Shown here: positions 45,180 through 54,252 of the stretch, piece by piece
Layout: the number at the start of each line of letters is the position of its first letter
Numbering within the stretch: the first letter of the stretch is position 1
Assembly (NCBI GenBank): GCA_963813435.1
Contig: CAWEYY010000003.1
Coordinates: forward strand, 310,001 to 374,000
Length of the DNA stretch: 64,000 bases
From: AC-32 sp963813435
GTDB taxonomy: Bacteria; Actinomycetota; Thermoleophilia; Gaiellales; Gaiellaceae
Direction: 5' to 3'
Notes under the pieces: generated by a model
Told to the model about the DNA's origin: nothing
The model's input: the letters and a program-made list of their open reading frames with translations, nothing else
Databases searched by the model: none
Made by a program: the position numbers and the translations under genes

Positions 45180-48017
45180 ATGCTCAAGCCGAAGAGGCTG
45201 CTCGACGGGCGTCTCCTTTTCCTGCTCCTGCTCGCGCTCTCCCTGGCCGCAGGCGCGGCCGTCTTCCACGGCAACGCCTCCTCCGGGCACTCGCTCGGAG
45301 GCCAGCCGCTCTCGAACGTCGTCCTGAACGGAAGCGGCGGCCAGGGAGGGAGCAAGCAGCGCGGCAAGCCCGGTGCGCCGGGCAGGCGCGGCCCGATCGG
45401 CCCGCGCGGCCGCCGCGGCGCAGCTGGCGCCCCTGGCAAGCAGGGCACAGCCGGGGCAAACGGCCTCGACGGGCGGCCCGGGCAGCAAGGAGCGCAGGGC
45501 TCGCAAGGGATTCCAGGAAGCGCAGCTGCCAAGGGCGACCCGGGCCCGACCGGGGCAACCGGGCCGCAGGGCCCGCTCGGGCTGCAGGGACTGGCAGGCC
45601 CGCAGGGCCTGAAGGGAACAACCGGCTCGCAGGGCCCGGCCGGCCCCAAGGGCGTAACCGGGGCGAAGGGCAACAAGGGCACAACCGGCGCCCAGGGCGC
45701 CAAGGGCACAACCGGCTCGCAGGGCGCGGCCGGACAGAAGGGCTCGACCGGCGCCCAGGGCGCCAAGGGCACAACCGGTGCCCAGGGCGGAAAGGGCGTG
45801 ACCGGCTCGCAGGGTGCCAAGGGCGTAACCGGCGCCAAGGGCACAACCGGTGCCCAGGGCCTGGCAGGACCTGCCGGAGCCCAGGGCCCGACCGGTGCCC
45901 AGGGGCCGAAGGGTGTAACCGGCGCCAAGGGTGTAACCGGTGCCCAGGGAGCCAAGGGCACAACCGGCTCGCAGGGCCCGGCCGGACAGCAGGGCTCGAC
46001 CGGTGCCCAGGGCGCCAAGGGAACGACCGGGGCCAAGGGAGCTACCGGCGCGCAAGGCAGCAAGGGCGTAACCGGCGCGCAGGGCGCCAAGGGAACGACC
46101 GGGGCCAAGGGCACAACCGGCGCCCAGGGGATCCAGGGCCTGGCAGGACCTGCCGGTGCCCAGGGGCCGACCGGCGCCCAGGGCCCAAGCGGGGCAACCG
46201 GGGCCAAGGGCACAACCGGCACCCAGGGCCAGAAGGGCTCGACCGGCGTCCAGGGCGCCAAGGGCACGACCGGTGCCAAGGGAACGACGGGCGCGCAGGG
46301 CGTTAAGGGCACAACCGGTGCCCAGGGCGCCAAGGGCGTCACCGGTGCCAAGGGCACAACCGGTGCCCAGGGCGCCAAGGGCGTCACCGGTGCCAAGGGC
46401 ACAACCGGTGCCCAGGGCCCGGCCGGTGCCCAGGGGCCGACCGGGGCGCAGGGCGCCAAAGGCGTCACGGGCGCCAAGGGCACAACCGGGGCCAAGGGCA
46501 CGACCGGCGCCAAGGGCGTAACCGGGGCGAAGGGCACGACCGGGGCCAAGGGCACAACCGGTGCGAAGGGCGTCACGGGTGCGAAGGGCGCGACGGGAGC
46601 ACAGGGCCCGGCCGGCGCTCAGGGACCAACCGGGGCGCAGGGCGCCAAGGGCACGACCGGGGCCAAGGGCACCACCGGCGCCAAGGGCGTGACCGGCGCC
46701 AAGGGCACCACCGGCGCCAAGGGCGTGACCGGAGCGAAGGGCACGACCGGGGCCAAGGGCACAACCGGCGCGAAGGGCGTCACCGGCGCCAAGGGCGTCA
46801 CCGGCGCCAAGGGAACGACGGGCGCGAAGGGCGTCACCGGCGCGAAGGGAACAACGGGCGCCAAGGGCGTGACCGGCGCGCAGGGCCCCGTGGGCGCGAA
46901 GGGCCCGACCGGAGCTCAGGGTGCCAAGGGCACGACGGGGGCCAAGGGCACGACCGGCGCCAAGGGAACCACCGGCGCGAAGGGAACAACGGGCGCCAAG
47001 GGCGTGACCGGCGCAAAGGGCGTCACGGGTGCCAAGGGCGTCACCGGGGCGAAGGGCACGACCGGCGCGAAGGGAACAACCGGTGCCAAGGGCGTCACCG
47101 GGGCGAAGGGCACGACCGGCGCGAAGGGCGTCACCGGTGCCAAGGGAACTACGGGCGCGAAGGGCACGACTGGAGCCAAGGGCACGACCGGCGCAAAGGG
47201 AGTGACCGGCGCGAAGGGCGTCACGGGCGCCAAGGGCGTCACGGGTGCGAAGGGCGTCACCGGCGCGAAGGGCGTGACCGGCGCAAAGGGCGTCACGGGT
47301 GCCAAGGGCGCGACCGGCGCCAAGGGCGCGACCGGCCCGGCCGGGGCCAAGGGTCCGACGGGCGCGAAGGGCACCACCGGCGCGAAGGGCGTCACGGGCA
47401 ACAAGGGAACGACCGGCTCCAAGGGTCCGACGGGCGCGAAGGGCCCGACCGGCGCGAAGGGCACGACTGGTGCCAAGGGAACGACGGGCGCAAAGGGCAC
47501 CACCGGTGCCAAGGGCGCGACCGGCGCGAAGGGCGCCACGGGCGCGCAAGGCCCCGGCTACTGGGATGTCGACATCACCAAGGCCGCCGACCAGACGGTC
47601 ACGAACAACGCGACCCTCCAGAACGACACCACCCTCAAGTTCAACGTCGCCGCCGGCGAGATGTGGTACGTCCAGCTACTGCTCTCGTACGCCGGAAACA
47701 ACGCCACCGGCGACTACAAGTGTGACTTCAGCTTCCCGTCCGCCTCCGGTTGGTACGACTACGTCGGGGACAACAACACCGCGGACGCGATCAACGTCTC
47801 GACCGGGATCCAGTTCGCCACGCTCACGAACTTCGCCGCGGCGGTCGGCCTCGGCACCGACGCTGCAAGCACTCCGCGGATGTTCAGCCTGGAAATGATG
47901 ATCCGCGCGACTGCCGCGGGGACGGTCCAGTTCCGTTTCGCGAACAACGCCGCAGGAGCCGGTCGCAACTCGATCACCAAGGCCGGCTCGATCCTGAGAG
48001 CCAAGAAGCTCGCCTAG
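45180..48017 (+). CDS. Large collagen-like surface protein 1
   Basis: A 945-residue protein: short basic N-terminus, one hydrophobic segment at about residues 11-28 (LLFLLLLALSLAAGAAVF), then Gly-X-Y triplets from about residue 62 to 792 (roughly 240) with few breaks (one near AAAKGDPG), then a 150-residue knob (YWDVDITKAADQTVTNNATL ... SILRAKKLA). Early triplets are varied and Pro-containing; later ones are almost only GAK-GTT and GAK-GVT, with hardly any Pro or acidic residue, so the rod is strongly cationic. Starts at GTG 45171 or further upstream are possible. There is no LPxTG or lipobox, so anchoring is by the N-terminal helix if that is not cleaved. Confidence 0.88.
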   Translation: MLKPKRLLDGRLLFLLLLALSLAAGAAVFHGNASSGHSLGGQPLSNVVLNGSGGQGGSKQRGKPGAPGRRGPIGPRGRRGAAGAPGKQGTAGANGLDGRPGQQGAQGSQGIPGSAAAKGDPGPTGATGPQGPLGLQGLAGPQGLKGTTGSQGPAGPKGVTGAKGNKGTTGAQGAKGTTGSQGAAGQKGSTGAQGAKGTTGAQGGKGVTGSQGAKGVTGAKGTTGAQGLAGPAGAQGPTGAQGPKGVTGAKGVTGAQGAKGTTGSQGPAGQQGSTGAQGAKGTTGAKGATGAQGSKGVTGAQGAKGTTGAKGTTGAQGIQGLAGPAGAQGPTGAQGPSGATGAKGTTGTQGQKGSTGVQGAKGTTGAKGTTGAQGVKGTTGAQGAKGVTGAKGTTGAQGAKGVTGAKGTTGAQGPAGAQGPTGAQGAKGVTGAKGTTGAKGTTGAKGVTGAKGTTGAKGTTGAKGVTGAKGATGAQGPAGAQGPTGAQGAKGTTGAKGTTGAKGVTGAKGTTGAKGVTGAKGTTGAKGTTGAKGVTGAKGVTGAKGTTGAKGVTGAKGTTGAKGVTGAQGPVGAKGPTGAQGAKGTTGAKGTTGAKGTTGAKGTTGAKGVTGAKGVTGAKGVTGAKGTTGAKGTTGAKGVTGAKGTTGAKGVTGAKGTTGAKGTTGAKGTTGAKGVTGAKGVTGAKGVTGAKGVTGAKGVTGAKGVTGAKGATGAKGATGPAGAKGPTGAKGTTGAKGVTGNKGTTGSKGPTGAKGPTGAKGTTGAKGTTGAKGTTGAKGATGAKGATGAQGPGYWDVDITKAADQTVTNNATLQNDTTLKFNVAAGEMWYVQLLLSYAGNNATGDYKCDFSFPSASGWYDYVGDNNTADAINVSTGIQFATLTNFAAAVGLGTDAASTPRMFSLEMMIRATAAGTVQFRFANNAAGAGRNSITKAGSILRAKKLA

Positions 48018-48020
48018 GCC

Positions 48021-50865
48021 ATGAAGATGCGGCGCCTAGTCAACGGCCCCGTGCTGTTCCTGCTCCTGCTCGCGCTCTCCCTGGCCGCAGGCGCGGCCGT
48101 CTTCCACGGCAACGCCTCCTCCGGACACTCGCTCGGAGGCCAGCCGCTCTCGAACGTCGTCCTGAACGGAAGCGGCGGCCAGGGAGGCACGAAGCAGCGC
48201 GGCAGGCCCGGTGCGCCGGGCAAGCGTGGCTCGATCGGCCCGCGCGGACTGCGCGGTAGAGCTGGCGCCCCAGGGACGCAGGGCGAAGCCGGAGCAAACG
48301 GCCTCGACGGGCGGCCCGGACAGCAAGGAGCCCAGGGCTCGCAAGGGATTCCAGGAAGCGCAGCTGCCAAGGGCGACCCCGGCCCGACCGGGGCAACCGG
48401 GCCGCAGGGCCCGCTCGGGCTGCAGGGACTGGCAGGCCCGCAGGGCCTGAAGGGAACGACCGGCTCGCAGGGCCCCGCCGGCCCCAAGGGCGCGACCGGG
48501 GCGAAGGGCAACAAGGGCACAACCGGCGCCCAGGGCGCCAAGGGCGTAACCGGCTCGCAGGGCGCGGCCGGACAGAAGGGCTCGACCGGCGCCCAGGGCG
48601 CCAAGGGCACAACCGGTGCCCAGGGCGGAAAGGGTGTGACCGGCTCGCAGGGCGCCAAGGGCGTAACCGGGGGCAAGGGCACAACCGGTGCCCAGGGCCT
48701 GCAGGGCCTCGCAGGACCTGCCGGTGCCCAGGGCCCGACCGGTGCCCAGGGCGCCAAGGGTGTAACCGGGGCCAAGGGCACAACGGGCTCGCAGGGTGCC
48801 AAGGGCACAACCGGCTCGCAGGGCCCGGCCGGACAGCAGGGCTCGACCGGTGCCCAGGGTGCCAAGGGCTCGACCGGGGCCAAGGGAGCTACCGGCGCGC
48901 AGGGCAGCCAAGGGCGCGACCGGCTCGCAGGGCGCCAAGGGCGTAACCGGGGCCAAGGGCACAACCGGTGCCCAGGGGATCCAGGGCCTGGCCGGACCTG
49001 CCGGTGCCCAGGGGCCGACCGGGGCGCAGGGCGCCAAGGGCGTCACCGGCGCCAAGGGCGCAACCGGCGTCCAGGGCCAGAAGGGCTCGACCGGTGCCCA
49101 GGGCGCCAAGGGAACGACCGGCGCCAAGGGGACTACGGGCGCCCAGGGCGTTAAGGGCTCGACCGGTGCCCAGGGCGCCAAGGGCGTGACCGGCGCCAAG
49201 GGCACGACCGGTGCCCAGGGCGCCAAGGGCGTAACCGGCGCCAAGGGCACGACCGGCGCCCAGGGCCCGGCCGGTGCCCAGGGGCCGACCGGTGCGCAGG
49301 GTGCCAAGGGCACAACCGGAGCCAAGGGCGCAACCGGGGCCAAGGGCACCACCGGCGCCAAGGGCGTGACCGGAGCGAAGGGCACGACCGGGGCGAAGGG
49401 CGTGACCGGGGCGAAGGGCGCCACCGGCGCGAAGGGCGCGACGGGAGCCAAGGGCACCACGGGCGCCAAGGGCGTCACCGGCTCGAAGGGCACAACCGGT
49501 GTGCAAGGTCCCGCGGGCGCGAAGGGACCAACCGGAGCTCAGGGCGCCAACGGGACGACCGGCGCCAAAGGAACGACCGGCGCCAAGGGAGCGACCGGAG
49601 CCAAGGGAACGACGGGCGCGAAGGGCACGACCGGCGTTAAGGGCACGACCGGCGTTAAGGGCACGACCGGCGTCAAGGGAACCACCGGCTCGAACGGAGC
49701 AACCGGTGCGAACGGAGCGAACGGAGCCAAGGGCACGACCGGAGCAAAGGGCACGACCGGAGCCAAGGGTGTCACCGGCTCGAAGGGCGCAACGGGCGCG
49801 CAGGGGCCCGCGGGCGCGAAGGGCCCGACCGGAGCTCAGGGCGCCAACGGGACGACCGGCGCCAAGGGCACCACGGGCGCCAAGGGCACCACGGGCGCCA
49901 AGGGCACCACGGGCGCCAAGGGCACGACCGGAGCGAAGGGCACCACGGGCGCCAAGGGCACGACCGGTGCCAAGGGAACAACGGGCGCCAAGGGCACGAC
50001 CGGTGCCAAGGGAACGACTGGCGCGAAGGGGGTCACCGGCGCGAAGGGCGTCACTGGCGCGAAGGGACCCACGGGGGCGAAGGGGGTCACGGGACTCAAG
50101 GGCGTCACCGGCGCGAAGGGCGCGACCGGGGCCAAGGGAGCGACCGGCCCCGCCGGCGCCAAGGGCCCGACGGGCGCGAAGGGCGTGACCGGCGCGAAGG
50201 GCGTCACCGGCGCGAAGGGCGTCACCGGGGGCAAGGGCACGACCGGCTCGAAGGGAACCAGCGGAACCAAGGGCGTGACGGGCGCGAAGGGAACAACCGG
50301 CGCCAAGGGGACGACCGGAGCGAAGGGAACGACCGGGGCCAAGGGCACGACGGGCGCGAAGGGCGCGACCGGCGCCGTCGGCGCGATCGGGCCTGCAGGC
50401 CCGACCAACTGGGACATCAACATCTCGAAGTCCGCCGACCAGACGGTCACGAACAACGCAACCCTCCAGAACGACACCGAGCTCAAGTTCACCGTCGCGG
50501 CCGGCGAGGTCTGGTACGTCCAGCTGCTGCTCGTCTACTCCGGAAACGACAACGCCGGCGACTACAAGTGCAACTTCACGTTCCCGTCGAGCTCGGGCTG
50601 GTACAGCTTCATCGGCTGGAACCTCCCCAGCAACGGCATCCAGGTCAATACGGGGACGAGGCTGGCTGCGGTCGCGACGCTCCCCGCTGACATCGGCATA
50701 GGCACGAGCGCGGCGAACGAGCCGCGCTCCTTGAAGGTCACGATGATGCTCCGGCCGACCGCGGCCGGGACCGTCCAGTTCCAATTTGCAAACAACATCG
50801 CCGGAGCAGGCAGGACCTCGACCACGAGGGCCGGCGCTCTGCTTCGCGCGCGGAAGCTGGCCTAG
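48021..50865 (+). CDS. Large collagen-like surface protein 2, one frameshift in the repeat region
   Basis: A paralogue of protein 1 starting three bases after its stop, about 947 residues once repaired. Membrane segment VLFLLLLALSLAAGAAVFHG and the first hundreds of bases are nearly identical to gene 1. In the triplet region one extra C near 48908 (AGCCAAGGGC where gene 1 has AGCAAGGGC) breaks the frame; the rest continues GAKGTT, GVKGTT and GANG triplets to a knob NWDINISKSADQTVTNNATL ... ALLRARKLA that has diverged clearly from knob 1. The slip could be real phase variation in a repeat tract or a sequence error. Confidence 0.85.
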
Positions 50866-50888
50866 GCCGGCACGACGAAGGAGAGGGA

Positions 50889-51527
50889 ATGAGCCAGCTC
50901 GATCAGGTTTGGCAGGAACCGCGGCCGGAAGCGGGAAACCCGGCCCCGATGGAGACCGTAGCGCCACCGAAAGGCCCGGCCCGAGCCCGGCGCGCGTATG
51001 TCCAGCTCGCGGTGCTGGGCGTCGCCGTCGCGGCCGCAGCGAGCGTCGTCGCGTGGCTTGCGGTCAGGGGAACGTCGGACGCAACCCCGGTGCCCGCGCC
51101 GAACAGCGGGCCGGTGCTCGTCTCACAGGCGCAGCTCGAGCGCCTCGCAGGCTCGCTCGACCATCCGCTCTACTGGGCTGGGTCCAAGAAGGGCTACTCC
51201 TATGAGTTGACCCGTCTCACGGGCGACCGGACGTACGTCCGATACCTGCCGGCAGGCGTTCGGGCCGGCGACCCGCGAGCGAGCTACCTCGTCGTCGGGA
51301 CGTACGCCCAGCCGGGCTCGTTCGCCGACCTCAAGCGCGCGTCGAAGCAGAAGGGCTCGGTCTCGCTGGGGATTCCCGGCGACGGGCTGGCGATCTTCAG
51401 CCCGGCGAAGCCGACGAGCGTCTACTTCGGCTACCCGGGCAAGGGCTACCAGGTCGAGGTCTACTCGCCGTCGGACCAGACCGCCCGCGGCCTCGTCCTC
51501 TCCGGGAAGATCACGCCGGTCAAGTAG
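50889..51527 (+). CDS. Membrane-anchored protein of unknown function downstream of the collagen genes
   Basis: A 212-residue protein with a Pro-rich cytoplasmic N-terminus, one membrane helix (about residues 38-59, VQLAVLGVAVAAAASVVAWL) and an outer domain of about 140 residues (SQAQLERLAGSLDHPLYWAG, KKGYSYELTRLTGDRTYVRY). I do not recognise the family. AAGGAG lies a few bases before the ATG. Proximity (23 bp) suggests co-transcription with the collagen genes. Its end overlaps the convergent adenosyltransferase by 8 bp. Confidence 0.72.
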   Translation: MSQLDQVWQEPRPEAGNPAPMETVAPPKGPARARRAYVQLAVLGVAVAAAASVVAWLAVRGTSDATPVPAPNSGPVLVSQAQLERLAGSLDHPLYWAGSKKGYSYELTRLTGDRTYVRYLPAGVRAGDPRASYLVVGTYAQPGSFADLKRASKQKGSVSLGIPGDGLAIFSPAKPTSVYFGYPGKGYQVEVYSPSDQTARGLVLSGKITPVK

Positions 51528-52104
51528 GCCGCGAGGCGCCCGGCGCCCAGAGCGGCTCGTCGCCGCCCGCGTTCGCCGCGCGGGCGAGGATGAACAGCAG
51601 GTCCGAGAGCCGGTTCAGGTACGCGGGAGCGAGCGGATCGATGCTCATCTCGGCCGCGGCCGCGAGGACGTCGCGCTCCGCGCGCCGGCAAACCGTCCGG
51701 GCGACGTGAAGGCGTGCGGCCGCCTCCGTTCCGCCCGGAAGGACGAAGCTCTTCAGCTCGGGTAGGTCGGCGTTGAAGCGGTCACAGAGGGCCTCGAGGG
51801 CATCGATCTCGCCCTGCTCGATCCGGAGCCGGTCGCCTGAGTCGGAGTACGGCACCGACAGGTCGGCTCCGAGGTCGAAGAGCTCGTTCTGGATGCGTTC
51901 CAGCGGCTCGCGGAACTCGTTTGGGAGCTCGCCCGAGAGCGCAACGCCGATCTGGGCGTTCAGCTCGTCGACCGCTCCGTAGGCCGCGACGCGGGGGTCG
52001 AGCTTCGAGACGCGCGAGCCGTCCCCTAGGCTGGTCTCGCCCCGGTCGCCGCCGCGCGTGTAGATCTTGGTCAGACGAACGGGCTCGTCGCGCTTGCGGC
52101 TCAT
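51520..52104 (-). CDS. Cob(I)alamin adenosyltransferase (PduO/MMAB type)
   Basis: Makes adenosylcobalamin from cob(I)alamin and ATP; 194 residues. The ATP-binding N-terminus KIYTRGGDRGETSLGDGSRV, then VDELNAQIGVAL, the VLPGGTEAAARLHVARTVCR segment and RAERDVLAAA are diagnostic of the PduO family. It presumably supplies the cofactor for the mutase encoded at 39-43 kb. Confidence 0.94.
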   Translation of the reverse strand: MSRKRDEPVRLTKIYTRGGDRGETSLGDGSRVSKLDPRVAAYGAVDELNAQIGVALSGELPNEFREPLERIQNELFDLGADLSVPYSDSGDRLRIEQGEIDALEALCDRFNADLPELKSFVLPGGTEAAARLHVARTVCRRAERDVLAAAAEMSIDPLAPAYLNRLSDLLFILARAANAGGDEPLWAPGASRPT

Positions 52105-52259
52105 GTGGCTCGCTCTGTCGGCCTGGCCCCTGGGGACGAACCGCTACACATCGGGCACGCTCTCGTCACAGACACGTCACACCTTCACCCGTACGCTGCG
52201 GGTGGGAGGGGTGGTGGGATCCCTGGTGACGGGCGTGAACCTCGAGAGCGTCGCGGGCG

Positions 52260-53423
52260 TCATCCCTGGGCCAGCTCCTCTCGTCGCAGGCCGAGGATGG
52301 AGCGCGCGATCACGAGGCGCTGGATCTCGCTCGTGCCCTCGTAGATCTCCGTGATCTTCGCGTCGCGGTAGTAGCGCTCGACCGGGAACTCCTTCGTGTA
52401 CCCGTACCCGCCGAGCACCTGGATCGCCTCGGCCGTCTGCCGCCGCGCCATCTCCGACGCGAACAGCTTCGCCTTCGCTCCCTCCTCCGCGTGCGGGAGG
52501 CCCTCCTGCTTCAGCCACGCGGCGCGGTAGACGAGCAGACGCGCGGCGTCGATCTCCGTCGCCATGTCCGCCAGCTTCCACTGGATCGCCTGGAACTCGG
52601 CGATCCGCTTGCCGAACTGGCGCCGCTCGAGCGAGTACTCCAGCGCGGTCTCGTACGCGGCCTGCGCAATGCCGAGCGCCTGGGCCGCGATGCCGATCCG
52701 CCCGCCGTCGAGCGTCGCCATCGCGACGTTGAACCCCTTGCCCTCCTCGTGCAGCAGGCGGTCGGGCCCCACCTCGACGTCCTCCAGGACGAGATCGACG
52801 GTCGACGAGGAGTTCAGCCCGAGCTTTTCCTCCTCGCGGGTGACCCGTACCTGGGATCCGTCGAGGATGAACGCGGAGACCCCTTTCGAGCCGGGAGTGT
52901 CCGGGTCGGTGCGCGCGAAGAGCAGCACGGTTCCGCCGAAGCCGCCGTTCGTGATCCACTGCTTCGAGCCCGAGACCGTCCAACCGTCCCCGCTCCGAAC
53001 GGCAGCAGTTCGCAGCGACCCCGCGTCGGAGCCCGCTTCGGGCTCCGTGAGCGCGAACGCCCCGATCGCCTCGCCGCGCGCGAGCGGAGGGACGAACCGG
53101 CTGCGCTGCTCGTCGTTGCCGAACGTGAGGATCGGGAGCGCCACGGCGCTCGTGTGGACCGCGACGGTCACGCCCACGCCTGCGTCCGCGCGCGAGAGCT
53201 CCTCGAGGACGAGCACGTACGAGAGGAAGTCCGCGCCCGCCCCGCCGAGCTCCTCGGGAACGCAGACGCCGAGCAGCCCGAGCTCGCCCAGCTTCCCGAG
53301 CAGCTCCCGCGGAAACGCGTGCTCTCGATCCCAGGCGGCGGCGTTCGGAGCGATCTCGGCGTCGGCAAACTCCCGTGCGAGCGTCTGGATCTCGCGCTGG
53401 TCGTCGCTCAAGGAGAAGTTCAC
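52260..53423 (-). CDS. Acyl-CoA dehydrogenase
   Basis: A 387-residue FAD enzyme for the first step of beta-oxidation. It begins MNFSLSDDQREIQTLAREFA; FALTEPEAGSDAGSLRTAAV and the C-terminal QVLGGYGYTKEFPVERYYRD with ITEIYEGTSEIQRLVIARSI (catalytic Glu in YEGT) match short-chain/butyryl-CoA dehydrogenases. It should hand electrons to the ETF encoded at 35-37 kb. GTG at 53423 has TATACT ten bases upstream. Confidence 0.95.
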   Translation of the reverse strand: MNFSLSDDQREIQTLAREFADAEIAPNAAAWDREHAFPRELLGKLGELGLLGVCVPEELGGAGADFLSYVLVLEELSRADAGVGVTVAVHTSAVALPILTFGNDEQRSRFVPPLARGEAIGAFALTEPEAGSDAGSLRTAAVRSGDGWTVSGSKQWITNGGFGGTVLLFARTDPDTPGSKGVSAFILDGSQVRVTREEEKLGLNSSSTVDLVLEDVEVGPDRLLHEEGKGFNVAMATLDGGRIGIAAQALGIAQAAYETALEYSLERRQFGKRIAEFQAIQWKLADMATEIDAARLLVYRAAWLKQEGLPHAEEGAKAKLFASEMARRQTAEAIQVLGGYGYTKEFPVERYYRDAKITEIYEGTSEIQRLVIARSILGLRREELAQG

Positions 53424-53433
53424 GCCGGCGGCG

Positions 53434-53439
53434 AGTATA
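53434..53439 (-). promoter_or_regulatory. -10 box (TATACT) of the acyl-CoA dehydrogenase gene
   Basis: Same hexamer as at icmB, here ten bases before the GTG start, implying a leader of about three bases. Confidence 0.45.
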
Positions 53440-53522
53440 TGGACGATCCGCAGCGACTCGGCGGACGGTGAAAACCGCGCCCATGCACCGGGCGTAGTTA
53501 TTGATGAAAGGGGGTTGAAAGG

Positions 53523-53639
53523 ATGGAGTTCTCCCGAAAGACACTCTGGATCGGCGGGGCTCTCATCGCCCTCGCTGCCCTCATCGTCGTGCTCGTCTTG
53601 GTCGGCGCCGGCGGCGGCGGAGGCGGGACCGGCTACTAG
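53523..53639 (+). CDS. 38-residue single-pass membrane peptide
   Basis: ATG at 53523 opens a 38-codon frame: MEFSRKTLWIGGALIALAAL, continuing IVVLVLVGAG and a Gly tract ending TGY. A basic N-terminus, one helix (about residues 9-28) and a Gly-rich tail form a coherent membrane peptide, and GGGGG plus GAAAGG precede the start. I do not know the family. It lies between the acyl-CoA dehydrogenase (divergent) and a lipoprotein. Confidence 0.5.
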   Translation: MEFSRKTLWIGGALIALAALIVVLVLVGAGGGGGGTGY

Positions 53640-53772
53640 GACCGGTAACTAGGCTGCGGGCAGGGCGCTGGCCCTGGCCGCGGCCCGCTCCGATTCCGCG
53701 CATAAGCGGGCCCGGTCGATATCGCCGCCGTTTTCCTTTGCGCAAGCCGGTTAGCGGCGAACCGTCGCTCGG

Positions 53773-53819
53773 TATAGTCGGACCCGGTTTGCCCTCCGAA
53801 CTGCGCCCGTGACAGGAGG
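53773..53819 (+). promoter_or_regulatory. Promoter -10 (TATAGT) and ribosome binding site of the lipoprotein gene
   Basis: TATAGT at 53773-53778 is a good -10 box; AGGAGG at 53814-53819 lies seven bases before the GTG at 53827. This is one of the few conventional leadered promoters in the window. The preceding 130 bp after the small membrane peptide show nothing else I can name. Confidence 0.5.
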
Positions 53820-53826
53820 AAATGGC

Positions 53827-54252
53827 GTGAAATCCGCGCCCTTGCTTCCCGTGCTCCTGGCGACCGCGTTCCTCGCAGGCTGCGGCTCGGGGCCGCCGTC
53901 GACCGAGAGCGTCGTCCGGGCGTGGAGCCAGGCGCTCAACCAGGACGACAACGACACCGCAGCGAACCTGTTCGCGCCCAACGCAAGGGTCGTCCAGGGC
54001 AACACCGTGCTTAGGCTGAAGACGCACGAGGACGCGGTCGCATGGAACTCCGCGCTTCCTTGCTCCGGCCTGATCACGTCGATCCGCAGCCGTGGGAAGA
54101 TCGTGACCGCCACGTTCAAGCTCGGTGACCGCGCGAACAGCCGTTGCGACGGGCCGGGGCAGCGCGTCACGGCGATCTTCAAGGTCGTCGACGGAAAGAT
54201 CGTGCTCTGGCACCAGACCGCACGCGCGGACCAGGCCGGCCCCTCGGTCTAG
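53827..54252 (+). CDS. Putative lipoprotein with an NTF2/SnoaL-like domain
   Basis: A 141-residue exported protein. The signal VKSAPLLPVLLATAFLAGCG ends in a lipobox (LAGC), so the Cys would be lipidated. The mature part (ESVVRAWSQALNQDDNDTAA, NLFAPNARVVQGN, then FKVVDGKIVLWHQT) has the strand and helix pattern of NTF2-like small domains. The stop codons of this gene and the convergent dehydrogenase overlap. Ligand unknown. Confidence 0.75.
   Translation: MKSAPLLPVLLATAFLAGCGSGPPSTESVVRAWSQALNQDDNDTAANLFAPNARVVQGNTVLRLKTHEDAVAWNSALPCSGLITSIRSRGKIVTATFKLGDRANSRCDGPGQRVTAIFKVVDGKIVLWHQTARADQAGPSV

Noticed and set aside
45030..47549. Very long minus-strand open frames (over 800 codons) rich in Ala, Gly, Arg or in APVVPLAPV repeats opposite the collagen genes
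   Set aside because: They are the antisense image of a GC-rich 18-bp repeat that has no stop codons in several frames; the plus-strand frame has anchor, triplets and a globular domain.
45600..50400. Possible CRISPR-like tandem repeat
   Set aside because: Repeats are coding, contiguous, imperfect and 18 bp without spacers.
53630..53660. Further copy of the dispersed repeat suggested by ACCGGTAACTAGG
   Set aside because: Only the CCGG core matches; neither hairpin is present.
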